A stretch of 64,000 nt of DNA, from contig NC_135568.1 in NCBI RefSeq assembly GCF_964340395.1, positions 196,001-260,000 of the forward strand, given 5' to 3'. Origin of the DNA: Glandiceps talaboti (taxonomy: Eukaryota > Hemichordata > Enteropneusta > Spengelidae). Positions 43,001 to 53,420 of this stretch are shown in pieces. A program made the position numbers and the translations under genes. The first letter of the stretch is position 1; each line of letters starts with the position of its first letter. The notes beneath the pieces are model-generated. The model made no database searches, was not told the origin of the DNA, and saw only the letters and a program-made list of their open reading frames with translations.

Positions 43001-46000
43001 ATAACATTCACTTAGTCTAACATCTCAGTGACTTCAAACCATAACATTCACTAACTCTAACATCTCGGTGATTTCAAACCAGAAACATGAAATATATCAA
43101 TCACTTACTCCAACAACTTTGAGTATGATGGTGAAATGAGAGGACATGTTTCATCTTCAGCTTCCAGTATACTTTCCTCAATCTTTTCTTTCTTACTAGG
43201 CATGACAGTTTCCTTAGCTTCAAACCTTCTCTTCATTTTCTCCTCTTTCCTCTCATACTTCTCCTTCAGCTTCTCAATCTTCTTCTCACATTTGTCTTTC
43301 AATGTCTCCTGTTTCTTCAACTTCTCAGCTAGTTTCTCAACTTTTTTCTCTCTCTTTTCAACTTGCTTTTCAAGTTTCTTTCCTTTATTATCCCACCAGT
43401 AGGTAGTGCATCTGTTAAATTTAAGAGTAGTATTACAGTTACACTTGGAAATATTTTCATTTCAGAGAAGCTTACTACTGTTACAAGTATATAGGCAAAG
43501 TACACACTAATCTAGGCAGTACACAGTTATGAATATACACTCACCTAGGTGGTACATATACTGGTATTCCATTCAAATGTAATGCTCCATTTTGAATATA
43601 CACTCACCTAGGTGGTACAATACATATTCCACTGCTATCATTGACTTAAATGTAAATGCTACATTTCTGAATGCATGCTCACCTAGGCGGTACACATACT
43701 GGTATTCCATTGCTATCATTGACTTACATGTCAATGTTTCTTTAGGAATATACATGTATGAATACACACTCACCTAGGTGGTACATATTTTACTGCTATC
43801 ATGTAAATGCTACATTATGAATGCACACTCACCTAGGTGGTAGATATGCTGGTATTCCATTGCTATCATTGTAGATAACACTCTTCAGTAATGGTTTTAG
43901 TTCACCACTGACATCCCTACCAGCACCAACAGCTGGACGTCTCAGCTTGACAAACACATGGTCTTCATTATGGACACCTTCTAATACTTCACATTGCATA
44001 CACAGATCATAATCAGCACAGTTACTAAAATGACAAAATATGTATTTCTGTTCATCACAAGATTAACATCAGTATGTTAATTCTGTAACTCGTCAGGAAT
44101 TAACGTGAATAATTTTTAGCCACAAAATTAACTTGACATTATCTTTAGAAGATTTAATTTGGTCAGAATATTTTGTGCCACAAACTTCACAGGTTATAAT
44201 TTACAGAATACTTGACAAAATCTTTATCAAGGTACAAAATAAGGAGATATTTTACTTTTGTGGAAAGGTTCTACAGTAAGACTTGGTAAAATATTTGACA
44301 AAGGTTCTACACTTTGACTTGGTAAAATATTTGACAAAGGTTCTACAGTAAGGCTTGGTAAAATATTTGACAAAGGTTCTACACTTTGACTTGGTAAAAT
44401 ATTTGACAAAGGTTCTACACTTTGACTTGGTAAAATATTTGACAAAGGTTCTTCACTTTGACTTGGTAAAATATTTGACAAGACAAGGCAAATAAGGTTA
44501 CTTACCCACACTTGTAACGTACTCCGATAATGGTCTGGTCACAGTTATCACATACAATACCATAATGACAATACATTGCTGTTGTGACAAGACAAACAGA
44601 TATTAGTTCATATAATCTGTTGATAGGATCAATTTATATCTTATGAATCATACTTTCCAGTATATGTACCATGGTAGATAAGTGTCAATGACTTGGTTTC
44701 TGTAATACCATTTCAAAGAAAAGTGTTGTCAATTTTCTTCTTAGACTTAGCTTTCCTTACTTTATAACTGTAAACATATATTTTCAACTAGACAACTGAG
44801 ACATATCTTTTTAAGTTCATACAAAATACATACATGCTGTTAAACCCACTTTTCCGTTTTGTGCAAAACATAAAATGCCATTAAATGGAAAGAGTACTTA
44901 CGTCTGGTTAGTCCTTCAGCAGGAGCAGCAGCAGCGCCAGCACCTGGCACTGGGATAATTGGTGGTGGTGGTGGTGGTGGTGGAGGGGGAGGGGGTGGAG
45001 GAGGTGCTGGCATTCCACTTGTACCATGTACAGATTCAATAACTGCACCATTTAGTCCCCTCAATACTCCCTGTACAATCTGAGGTACCATCTGTTCATG
45101 TTAAATCAACAACATTAGTATTTTACACCATCATTAAACACATTTCAATCTTACTATACTACACTGTATAACAACTACCTATATACCTGAGTGCTGTGCC
45201 CCCCCCCCTCCTCCTTTCTTTCTTTCAACAAATTTTACAAAGTTTGAGCTAAGAAATTTTGAAAGTAACAGTTGATTACTCTTTTACTAGTAAATGTAGG
45301 AATTTGAAATTAGGAAAGTGGTGGGGTATGTGGGTGGCATATCCCGGGGGAGGGGGGGGGGTGTTGGGGTGTTCCATTCATAGATGTACAAATGAAAATG
45401 CATGTACAGAGGTACCCATGTGTATGTTCTAAAATGTTTATCAAAATGTCCATTATATGCCTACAATAAGTACATACTTTTTGCTTAGTTTTTTAATTTG
45501 AATTGTCAATCATAATGTTATAAATGCATAGAATTATCAAGCCATTCACAACATCAGGTACATGAACAACTATGGCATTTTAATATTTAGCAAGCCAACT
45601 TATAAACAAGAAACATAAATCGTTCAGTATCAAGATTATTCCAAGCAGTATGATAAACAATATTTGTGTATGGACGATGCAGAAAAATGAAGTACTGATT
45701 TGCTGACTGGTCACCACTGACATTAACACTTCAGACACACTTATACACATGTAGTAGTAAAAACATTGGACTCTCCAGGAAGACTTATTGGGCTGGCCAA
45801 ATGTGCAATGTATTAAATATTACAGTAGTAGAAACATTGGACTTTCCAGGAAGACTTATTGAAGGACTGAAGAACAGAATGATAAGATATCAAGACAGTT
45901 TACAAGAACACATGACAAGAGTAACTGTATGACATCACACTAAGTTATTAAAGTATTAGTACTACTACAATCAATGTACATAACTACAAGTATGGAAGTT

Positions 46001-48266
46001 ACCATCTCAGCCATACACTTATGACAGCTTAATGAAATTATATCAGACATGCCTAACAACTATAAAAGCAGAAAAGAAAAGAAATGAAAAAATTCATGTT
46101 TACAAACAAATACAGCAATGACAAGGCAGTTGATGAGGTGATATAACTGTTGATACATTTAGGAGGAATAGGAACATACTTGGAATTGGGCTTTGTCCCA
46201 AGACCAGCCATAACATAAAGAAGATATGACCTTGACTAACTAATTATGCAAGCACAGACAGAGAAGAGAGAAAAGAAGATTGCAACATTTTATGTGCTAA
46301 TCTTATATCCAAATAATCAATTTTTTTACATTTTCACATTTTTGTTTAATTATTGTATGGTCGATGATCAAACAAGGCAAACAAACTGAGATTCAGTGAA
46401 TATAAAGATTAACTTAATGACATTTTGTTAACTTGCAGAACATTGTCATGATAAAAAAAGAAGAAATTTTCTCACACTTATCAAAGACTGAAAATGACCC
46501 CAGGAATAGAAATACATCTATACATGTTTGGAACAGAGTACACAACATTCTTTACACAAGATGGCTTAATTATGTGGATAGATGTGACACCATGTCTTTC
46601 AAAGCTTGACTACATGTGTGAAAAACTTAATTTTTTTATGTGTATTTTCAACTTCTAAGCACTAAAATTGTAGTATATACAAGTTTCAACCATCCATGTG
46701 CTTCCACATCAGTCTAAACAAATCTTCATACGAGACACGACGTTTGCTACATTTTAGTTTTGTAAAAAAAATTCCAATGCAATATTTGACCTCAGCATAT
46801 TTACTATGGTGTCTACAGAAATTAATGATCATTTAGGAAAATCTAAGTCGTGACAAGTTACCCAAAAATAGACAGATTTCACCTGGCCTTGACAAGTATG
46901 ATTTTATTTTGAGTATGTTTATGTTAATTAATTATCACACAGCTCTTGAAATGTTCTGTACAAACATGTGATTTTGTTATCAACTGACCTAGTGTGAGTG
47001 TAAGGTGACAGTTTGTACAAATATCACAGAACTACAACGATTATTTGGCCAGAAATGTGTAAAAATACTAACAAATAAAGGTAATTATAGAAATTTAATA
47101 ATAATGTCAAAATTACCATAATATTGTAATATCATAACCAAAACTGGTAGAATTATTCAAATTAGATATGCCTTTCCACTCAATACCTAGAAATGTTTGT
47201 TTTCTGTACATAAACCTTCAACTTCTTATCAATATTTACTTAATTTTTCAATGACATCAGTCACAGTAAACATTACCACTATTGTTCCTAGTCATTTTAC
47301 TTCCAACAAACAAAAAAAGGAGTCGTGTGTTTTTCCTCTGAATTTTAGTTGTAAGATCACCCAAGAGCTATTACAGAAAGTGGTCTGTACTGTGCATACT
47401 GGCTAAGAGAGTGAAGTTAACATGTTATAGATGTTTTGATTACTGTAACAGGAAGACACAGAAAATAAAGTTTTAATTTTATGCTTGGTTGCAACCAAGA
47501 TTTCTAAATATATATTAGGCGTTATCACACAAATAGTGCTATACCTATTAACCCACATGCCAATGCATGTCATTCACAAATAAATACACAAATAAACTCA
47601 CAACACTGTAGTGCTTTGTAAAAATGTAAGACTTGTTTTTTTACTGTAGGCGCAATCCGAAAATGTATCAGTCATGTCAGGAATATGTCAGCCAATCCTA
47701 AAAATCCAGATAAGTCATTCTATTAATAGTACTAGTTAGAGAAGTTTGAATCATACACGACTTAGGAATATAACAATTTTATAACAATGTACAAGGTAAA
47801 ATCCCTCTACCAATACTTACCTTTCTGAATTCTTGTTTGAACCACTTGGGTGGGGGTGGGGCTTCCCCACTTGTATCTGTATTATCACAACCGGGTTGAG
47901 GTTTGGCACCTGATTGCTTGGTCTTCTCACTGTCAATTTTAGCACGAGATCTTCCAACCTCCTCTGCCAAGGCAGCGTAGTAATGTTTACGTTTACATTT
48001 AGTTTTACGTAGAGCATATCGATTGAACGGTTCACGGCGTTCTGATTTAGAATATCCACTCTCCTGTAGAGTATGCAAAAATTATTACATTCAACAAATA
48101 CATGTGAGGAATAGTTTCTGACGGCAGAGAAAATATGGTTTAGAATTACTTACATTAGAATACACATTTGTTAAATTCTGGGGATTGATATTGTATATTG
48201 GTAGACTCAGCATTACTTCATCCCCTAAATGTACCTCAGAATTATATATATATATTCATTCACTCA

Positions 48267-48312
<46 letters not shown>

Positions 48313-51300
48313 CACTAACACACACTAACACTAACACCACATCCTGAGTACCACAAGGACTTACCTGCAATGGTCCTTCTTTCTCCATGACATCCTCTAC
48401 AATGATAGCAGCATCACCCTGGTCTGCCTGGTCTATTGCATCCATTTCATTGTCTGATGGTACACTTGTAGGTGTAGTAGATAATGAGCTATTACTTGGA
48501 TCCTGTGTTGTATCCATAGCTGTTGGTGCTGATGGTACAACTTGTGCTAACATGTCTACTGTTATATTCATTGTATTTTCACACTTCTTTGCTACTTCCT
48601 TAGCTTCAGTTAACTCAGCTGTTGAATCAAATAAGTAGAAATTTGTTAGAAAAAAAACTGTCAAAACTTTTGACAGATATCAACATGTCAGACTTGAATA
48701 ATCGCCACATAAAGCTATCAGAAAGAAAAAACATTACGAACAGTAAGTATTATTGTATAGGTCAAGACAAGGGCATGCGTATGTTTAGTGAGGGCTAAAA
48801 TTGGTACGATTTGGCAAAAACTCACCAAGGATATATTTTTAATATATATTTCATACATTTTTCTATATATTTTCTTCACATACATACCTGTGGCTGGATT
48901 AATTGTTCAATTTGTTGATATGCTAACACACTAGCGCTAGTTGTCAGCCATATTGATATTGCACAATTACATTTCACCTACATAAAACTAATCATATCTA
49001 TTTATATATTCTTTTTTTGTCAAATTTGCTGACCAACAAATTCCACTTTTTAGGTTGAAAAAGATTCTAAATACAATGGCATGATTACAATCTGACAATG
49101 TTTTACCTTGCTGTAAGTTTAAGGCATTATATACATATGTGTACAGAATAATGTACATATACATGTACTATTGTTTGCATACATGTATATGCATGACCTC
49201 TTATTGCAGTGGCCTAAATTTGAAGTTTAGTGAGTCACATTTTACATGCTTCAAATTGTTCATGGACTGGTAAATTGTTAATAAATGCACACAGACAGAT
49301 ACATGGATACTAATATATACATACATACATATATATCTAATATTGCATCGAGCACTGTTCTCTCCAGTGAGACACTTATACTTATATGAATACAAATATG
49401 TCTAGTAATAATACCCTTTTCTTTGAATCTGTCAATCTCTGGCTGCTGTCCCTGCTGCTATTATTTCATTTTCAGTTTGTATAATAATATTCAATATCTT
49501 GTAATTCTTTACAGTACTGTAAGCACTATAGCTTGGTTGACTAAACACTAGCATGTTATCTGCACATATGTATCAGTGGTTCTCACAGTAACCCAGATTC
49601 CCCGCTAACTAAACAGTACTTCCATATGTCTAAATATGCTTTGAAATTGTCAGGTGGAAGCTATAGCCTAGAATCCATACTGAGCATAGTCCACTTCAAT
49701 TCTACAAGTATAACAAGACAGCTACAGTTCCATGCTATAGAATATGTTTGTAATTATGCCATGAATGTTTATATTAATTAATTTGTTTCCTAAGGATTCT
49801 GACAAACAAGTTTATTCACTATCATTTATTTTGAAGTAGGTGAAAAATCTTGACAAGTAGGTGGGAATTATATATAACAAAACTTCAGATTTATGGAGAA
49901 TTATTACAAGTGGTCAACAAAATGTTAGCAAATAAAGAAGGTACAAGAAGTTGTTTTTGTCAGCTACTGAAGGTTATCAGTAACACACCTAAGAGGTTGT
50001 GGCAGTAGTGTGTGAGCACTAGTTTTGTGAGTGTGATAATGGTGGTGGGTCTTCATTCTCTGATTGTTTCCAACATACTTTAACTATAATACTGTCACGT
50101 TATTACTAGAAGATGTGCTAGAAATTTAACTTTTCCAACACAATTCTTTGCCAACTGCCTTAGTGTTCTCAATCATTAATGTTAGAAGAGTTACATGTAC
50201 AAACTAAGTTTTTTCTACATGCCTAGTTTCCAAACAATTTATTCACCACATATGCAAATACAAGGTGATTCATTGTCACTTTAAACTAACAATGACAAGT
50301 TTGTGTCTGATTCACATTCTGTTGACTTTGTAATTTCCATGTCTAATGGTTGCTAGGACACCAAACCAAGATGTCTGCCAATCAATCTGACAAACTCATG
50401 GTGACTACATGATAACACAACAACTGTTTAGAATCACCAGTGGAAAACTTTGTACCACTCTAGTCACAGAATCATACATTGAGACTTTAAAAGTGTTAAA
50501 TAATTTTGAGTAAATCTTGGTTCTTTCACATACATGTAAAGGGTTTAATTATTATCAGAATGTACATTTGGAGGTTATAAGCCTAAGTTGTTAGCAATTA
50601 GGATATAGCCCATAATTACATTTCACCACATGTTAGAAACTACTCTATAAACCTTTATTTATCATGTCTTGTTTCCCTGTACCATCCTTATATCTTAGTT
50701 ACATAAAATCATTAATGACGTTTATAATCACTTTCAAGAAAACATGACGTCTTTTGAAACAAACACAATTCCCTGATATAGAAGTTGTAACATACATCAT
50801 GTATGTGACTAACTCCTCACCTGCACATATTATGTTCATAAATTTGACTTCTTACGAAATAAATTATAATAGAAAAAATAAATATCAAAATAGCTCAACT
50901 GTCGATCTATGTGTGATATTCTTCCATGTGGATGCAATGTACGTGTTACATTTATTTCATCACTTTCAGACACTTGTGTAGAATAGTGGCTACTTATGAG
51001 TAACACTCCTATTTAGTGTTTGTTAGGGAGTCTGATCTGATACTACCAGAGCTTCAAATCCAACTCCTGTCCCTACCACGAGTTTATAATCGTCTGGTCC
51101 TTTATTTTAAACTTATGCTTTTCATCTTACCTCGTAAATATTACATTAATAACAATTAACATTTGTTGCATACAAACACCTGCAGTGCTGCTCACATGGT
51201 ACGGAGTTGTCTATCAATACTCTCATTTTAATCCTCAGTAATATTTTTATTTATCATTAATGTTATTGTTTACAGCTGGCGCAAGCACGTTCACTTCTAC

Positions 51301-52033
51301 TGGAAGGTTGTGATCTTTTGTTTACGTTTAAATGAACGCATACATTCTGGATAAATCTACAGTAATATTGTAGTAATTTCATTATAAATCTGTAGTGCAA
51401 ATGAATTAAATGTTGGTGGTGTTGGTGCTGGAGATGTACAAACAAACCTAGTCTTGCATATAAGTTATAACAGTTATTTACGACACATTTCCAGGGGGGG
51501 GTGAATATAATGACGCAACATCCCAAAATAAAGCTATTCCGATTACCGCGTGTCAGTCTTACTGTCTGGCTTAAATAACACGTAATATAATTACCTTCAC
51601 TGCTTAAACAGACCTGTAAAGAAAACAGAATTATAGAGGTTACATAAAATTCTACCCCAGTGTACAAACTTTGCGAAAAACGCAGAACAACTGAAAGTTA
51701 AAGGTGCACTACATGAAATAAATAAAAAATTCAAGATGGCGGATGGGAACATACTTACTTCGTCATTTTCCTCGTCAACATATCTGATCCGTATTGTCTC
51801 TTTCTCCAGGACGCACTTTAACTGTAACAAAAGAAAAAGAGTAGAATTTACGAAAACCATGACACATTAAGATCTACTGCTTTTAAATCAGATTTAACAT
51901 CTGACGAAGCATACACAAATTGTTAAAATGCACGTACCATAGCTTCAAAATTTTCCCATGATATGTCGTACGTCAGCTGATAAACATTCGTCTCCCCGTC
52001 ACAGCGGACCGCCAAAGCGAAATTTCCCGACAT
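33811..52033 (-). CDS. NBR1: NBR1 autophagy cargo receptor, whole gene, 17 coding exons
   Basis: Predicted 1040 residues; human NBR1 is 966. It is a cytosolic receptor that binds ubiquitinated cargo and LC3/GABARAP on phagophores and joins p62 through PB1. Coding exons, 5' to 3' on the minus strand: 52033-51938, 51821-51759, 51613-51595, 48618-48365, 48063-47821, 45091-44902, 44578-44506, 44024-43833, 43411-43109, 41833-41704, 41282-41001, 38759-38585, 37748-37563, 36819-36656, 36325-35874, 35056-34948, 34002-33811. All phases agree; one intron is GC-AG, the rest GT-AG. In order: PB1 (1-80), poly-Pro, ZZ finger (about 292-335), Lys/Glu coiled coil (about 385-450), FW/Nbr1 domain (about 478-605), LIR FELL (657-660), LIR FCIV (759-762) in VPLPECFD, acidic DDILATSQ region, amphipathic helix (about 942-977) and UBA (994-1038, MGF loop). 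An in-frame TAA lies 24 nt before the ATG. Confidence 0.97.
34948..35056 (-). CDS. NBR1: NBR1 exon 16 (residues 941-977): amphipathic helix
   Basis: FDPVKAMEYAGELAVQ, then AISAAARTGGSVVHAIF: Ala-rich helix in the position of the human segment before UBA that binds membranes. Confidence 0.92.
35874..36325 (-). CDS. NBR1: NBR1 exon 15 (residues 791-941): acidic linker
   Basis: Begins SLFTDSGVVGSTEVDAKTV; DDILATSQADTQQEPLIP aligns with human SDILTTSQTLETVPLIP. Then a Thr/Pro/Ala-rich part and a strongly acidic Asp/Asn-rich part. The acceptor at 36326 (CATCGTTAG) is chosen because only it keeps the frame. Confidence 0.9.
36374..36735. repeat. 78-bp tandem array multiplying the exon 14 end and its 5' splice site
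   Basis: GTCTCTGATCTATCT recurs at 36374, 36452, 36530, 36608 and 36690 (periods 78, 78, 78, 82). Each unit carries on the minus strand the last codons of NBR1 exon 14 (ETRSS.GSRSD.E) and a donor-like GAG|GT(G/A)AG. Confidence 0.95.
36656..36819 (-). CDS. NBR1: NBR1 exon 14 (residues 736-790): main LIR
   Basis: LEDFCIVPLPECFD contains the LC3-interacting FCIV core, equivalent to human YIIILPECFD. It is followed by RTIPLDRSETRSS and GSRSDIE. The donor GAG|GTAAG lies at the edge of a 78-bp tandem array made of this exon end plus intron. Confidence 0.95.
36960..37090. repeat. Short tandem duplication (about 45-bp unit)
   Basis: ATGGGAATGACCTCTGACCT recurs two to three times with CAATTCACAAG spacers, in an NBR1 intron. 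Confidence 0.85.
37310..37456 (+). mobile_element. LINE-like 3' end with (ATTG)n tail
   Basis: TTTGGGCCTATGGCCTTATT and TATGAAATAAAC precede ATTGATTGATTGATTG. This is the usual look of a 5'-truncated CR1/L2-type LINE 3' end. No coding part remains. Confidence 0.55.
37563..37748 (-). CDS. NBR1: NBR1 exon 13 (residues 674-736)
   Basis: Begins by completing Asp, then MTPRISPLPQLDENLL (human DVTPCMSPLP), then a Ser-rich and acidic linker. Confidence 0.93.
38585..38759 (-). CDS. NBR1: NBR1 exon 12 (residues 616-674): second LIR, GC donor
   Basis: Acidic stretch, then QQDLLNFELLDINESNTPN, matching human AQDLLSFELLDIN. Ends CCTATTG|GCAAGT. Only this GC donor keeps the frame and gives the conserved NTP-x-D join. 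Confidence 0.92.
38820..39270. repeat. Tandem array of about five diverged 90-130-bp units
   Basis: Each unit has CCTCTAGGCCAATTTGA, CACTGACACA, CAATTTCTTGTGGCACACC and TTCCCCTATCC-like phrases. A single related copy occurs at 17918-18012. Confidence 0.8.
39271..41000 (-). other. NBR1: NBR1 intron 11, right part, nothing recognised
   Basis: Intron 38760-41000. Beyond the tandem array at its 3' side I see no exon or element. Phase continuity between residues 615 and 616 needs no extra exon. Confidence 0.5.
41001..41282 (-). CDS. NBR1: NBR1 exon 11 (residues 522-615): second half of FW domain
   Basis: LKLLWGSIDIMCGPEVDVPP, PGQYQSHWRMCQGDEEFG and HRVWCSIVVDQPE match human FIAPALEGTYTSHWRLSHKG and PRVWCSIIVD. 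Confidence 0.97.
41704..41833 (-). CDS. NBR1: NBR1 exon 10 (residues 478-521): first half of FW domain
   Basis: AAFVKDGNMPDDTHVQPGTK and FIKHWVLRNQGTLPW correspond to human AAFVDENLPDGTHLQPGTK and FIKHWRMKNTGNVKW. Confidence 0.97.
42255..43080. repeat. 40-bp tandem repeat, about 21 copies
   Basis: Unit AACATCTCAGTGACTTCAAA + CCATAACATTTACTTAGTCT, with recurring sub-variants (CACAGACTTCAGA, ATTCACTTAG). It fills most of the NBR1 intron between exons 9 and 10 and ends about 30 bp from the exon 9 donor. Confidence 0.97.
43109..43411 (-). CDS. NBR1: NBR1 exon 9 (residues 377-478): coiled coil
   Basis: CTTYWWDNKGKKLEKQVEKR, then a long Lys/Glu heptad region (LKKQETLKDKCEKKIEKLKE), then CPLISPSYSKLL. 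Human NBR1 has its second coiled coil (AEKQRLRAEKKQRKAE) here. Confidence 0.95.
43520..43832. repeat. Tandem partial copies of the NBR1 exon 8 end and donor
   Basis: Four to five imperfect units of about 60-85 bp, each with ACTCACCTAGG(T/C)GGTA and TGGTATTCCATTGCTATC. On the minus strand these are GATAGCAATGGAATACCA and TACC.CCTAG|GTGAGT, the last codons of exon 8 plus its 5' splice site. Confidence 0.9.
43833..44024 (-). CDS. NBR1: NBR1 exon 8 (residues 313-377): rest of ZZ finger
   Basis: NCADYDLCMQCE supplies C315, C321 and C324, VHNEDH the two His ligands (331, 335), then HVFVKLRRPAVGAGRD. Confidence 0.96.
44255..44482. repeat. 36-bp tandem repeat, six copies
   Basis: Unit CTTGGTAAAATATTTGACAA + AGGTTCTACACTTTGA, starting 23 bp inside the intron from the NBR1 exon 7 donor. 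36 is divisible by three, so an open frame (SNILPSQSVEPL) runs through it, but the exon frame meets a stop at once after the donor. Confidence 0.95.
44506..44578 (-). CDS. NBR1: NBR1 exon 7 (residues 289-313): start of ZZ finger
   Basis: MYCHYGIVCDNCDQTIIG and VRYKC: C298, C301 and C312 are the first zinc ligands. 73 nt, phase 1 in and phase 2 out. Confidence 0.96.
44902..45091 (-). CDS. NBR1: NBR1 exon 6 (residues 226-289) with poly-proline tract
   Basis: MVPQIVQGVLRGLNGAVIES, then 15 consecutive Pro codons (44961-45005), then IIPVPGAGAAAAPAEGLTR. The Pro run is not in human NBR1. Confidence 0.93.
45092..47820 (-). other. NBR1: NBR1 intron 5, 2.7 kb
   Basis: Contains a C run (45190), a G run (45350) and a doublet of about 67 bp (GTAGTA.AAACATTGGACT and CAGGAAGACTTATTG at 45752-45865). 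No exon or RNA gene is seen. Confidence 0.55.
47821..48063 (-). CDS. NBR1: NBR1 exon 5 (residues 145-225)
   Basis: Basic stretch (RKTKCKRKHYYAALAEEVGR), then PPPPKWFKQEFRK, which resembles the human KPPDWFTSYLETFREQ helix ahead of the ZZ finger. 81 whole codons. Confidence 0.93.
48272..48309. repeat. (CA)n microsatellite
   Basis: Short CA run with CACTAA variants just downstream (minus strand) of the NBR1 exon 4 donor. Confidence 0.95.
48365..48618 (-). CDS. NBR1: NBR1 exon 4 (residues 60-144): end of PB1 and linker
   Basis: AELTEAKEVAKKCENTMNIT takes the place of the last PB1 helix and strand (human EYEEALKMAVKQGNQLQMQV), followed by a Ser/Thr/Asp-rich linker. Confidence 0.92.
48619..51594 (-). 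other. NBR1: NBR1 intron 3, 3.0 kb
   Basis: Separates the 19-nt exon from exon 4. No repeat array or exon recognised; AT-rich with a few ATAC/TATG runs near 49130-49340. Confidence 0.55.
51595..51613 (-). CDS. NBR1: NBR1 exon 3, 19-nt microexon (residues 54-60)
   Basis: VCLSSE plus one base, between TTCTTTACAG and GTAATT. It joins YVDEENDE (exon 2) to AELTEAKE (exon 4) in frame, matching human YLDEENEEVSINSQGEYEEA. Too short to be found without the family. Confidence 0.88.
51759..51821 (-). CDS. NBR1: NBR1 exon 2 (residues 33-53): PB1 acidic motif
   Basis: LKCVLEKETIRIRYVDEEND: the YVDEENDE stretch is the OPCA-type acidic motif of PB1 (human IKYLDEENEE). Confidence 0.96.
51938..52033 (-). 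CDS. NBR1: NBR1 exon 1 (residues 1-32): PB1 start
   Basis: MSGNFALAVRCDGETNVYQL and TYDISWENFEAM parallel human VTLNVTFKNEIQSFLV and TTWADIEAM. Donor ATG|GTACGT. The 5' UTR is uncertain beyond the upstream TAA at 52058-52060. Confidence 0.95.
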
Positions 52034-52060
52034 TTGAACTAGGGCAATAGTTCTGAATTA

Positions 52061-53284
52061 AGTCTGTTATCGGCCCACCCCTTCTTAAAGGGGGAATACC
52101 AGTTTCCACAGTTACGATCGCTGAGTATTGGAACAACTAAGTTTCGCAATGAGATCTCTTTGGATTTGTTGTCATATGACCCACTAACCCCTCATATCTG
52201 ATAGGAAATACATCCGCGATAGCAGGTAAAAGTAATTTTTCGATAATACCTCACCATACATTATTTACTTTGCAATTAGAACAAGAAAAAATTACTACAT
52301 TAGTGTTTAAAGTGTTTCGGGAAAGCCTATAAAGTTACAGACTGATCTTTGTTTTGTAATTGCTGCGGATTGATATAGTATGTAAATCGCCATTTACCAA
52401 TATATAGATGACGTCATTATTGTTGACACCTTGAATTACGAAGGTGATGTATTTACTCGTGACCTTTTTTAGTCACCACGTCGTCGACACGTATTAAACT
52501 CCAGTAGCTACAATGGTTTGCTAATTTGTCGGAATTTTGTCTTGAAAAATAAAACAGCCTTTAGTTTATAATTGATGAAGTAGTTCTGTACCAATGTATT
52601 GACACATGTCCGTTTGTGAACAATCATTTGTCTATGACCTTTAATCCATTGGATATTGATAGGATTTGATAATTGGTCAACATACTACCAGTATCCCTTA
52701 ACAAGAAAAGAAATATATTTAAAAACATATTTCTTTAGGATAGCATAGAATCTTTACTGCATCCGTCAAGAAAACTACATTTCTTCATTGGATTTTCTGC
52801 AATAAATATTTGGTGCTAAAAACAAACTAGTAAATATATAAACTATAGTAATAATAGTTAACAAAAAAATAGCAAAATATAAGGTTTATACGAAAGTGTA
52901 AACTTTTGGTAAAAAAAATAAAAAATATACATCTTGTATAATATACTGTGACTTTGGTGGGGCCTATCCGAAGTGGGGGGTGGGGGAGGGGGTGGTACTT
53001 TGGATGCCAGCGTGGTCTCAAAACGCGAGTGGCGGTGTACTAAAGTAAATCATAACGATTCCGTATAGGGACTAGACTAATGGGGGGGGGGGGTGGAAAC
53101 CACAGGTACTCCTGAAGTTGCTGATCATAAAGAGTTGCTATACATATTTGGCCTAACGGCCACACTTCACGAGCACCTATGGCGAAAGTTGGTATCTGCT
53201 TATGTCGGCTGTAGTTGATTTTCATTATTACTTTAGAAAATTATATCAGTGTATGATACAAATGTACATCTCCAGCATGTTCAT
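52061..53284. other. Upstream region of NBR1, no gene recognised
   Basis: Should include the NBR1 promoter, but no TATA or initiator stands out. G runs occur at 52975-53000 and 53082-53092. Confidence 0.4.
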
Positions 53285-53420
53285 GGGGAGGATGTTACAA
53301 GAGAAGGCTGCGATAATTTCGGGAATGGGACTACTTGCATGTAATTTTTTGAGGGCGCCGAGATGGAAGGAAAAAATTTGACCAAAACATTCCCCTTCCC
53401 CCGTTTGTTCCCTTAAATGG
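53285..53420. repeat. Second copy of the G-rich repeat family
   Basis: GGCTGCGATAATTTCGGGAA, TGCATGTAATTTTTTGAGGGC and TTTGACCAAAACATTCCCC track the order of phrases at 2290-2420 (CTACGAAAATTG, GGCATGAAATTTGTTGAGAG, TTTTGGCCAAAATAATTTC). Confidence 0.5.

Noticed and set aside
42255-43080. CRISPR-like regular repeats
   Set aside because: Units are directly contiguous with no unique spacers, inside an intron of an animal gene; this is a minisatellite.
44227-44511. Frame with SNILPSQSVEPL repeats as an NBR1 exon extension
   Set aside because: The ZZ exon frame meets TAA at once after the donor (GGG TAA), so the repeat frame is not continuous with the protein.
51015-51090. tRNA-like segment (GCTTCAAATCC resembling a B box)
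   Set aside because: The stems needed for a cloverleaf do not pair, and no A box is at the right distance.
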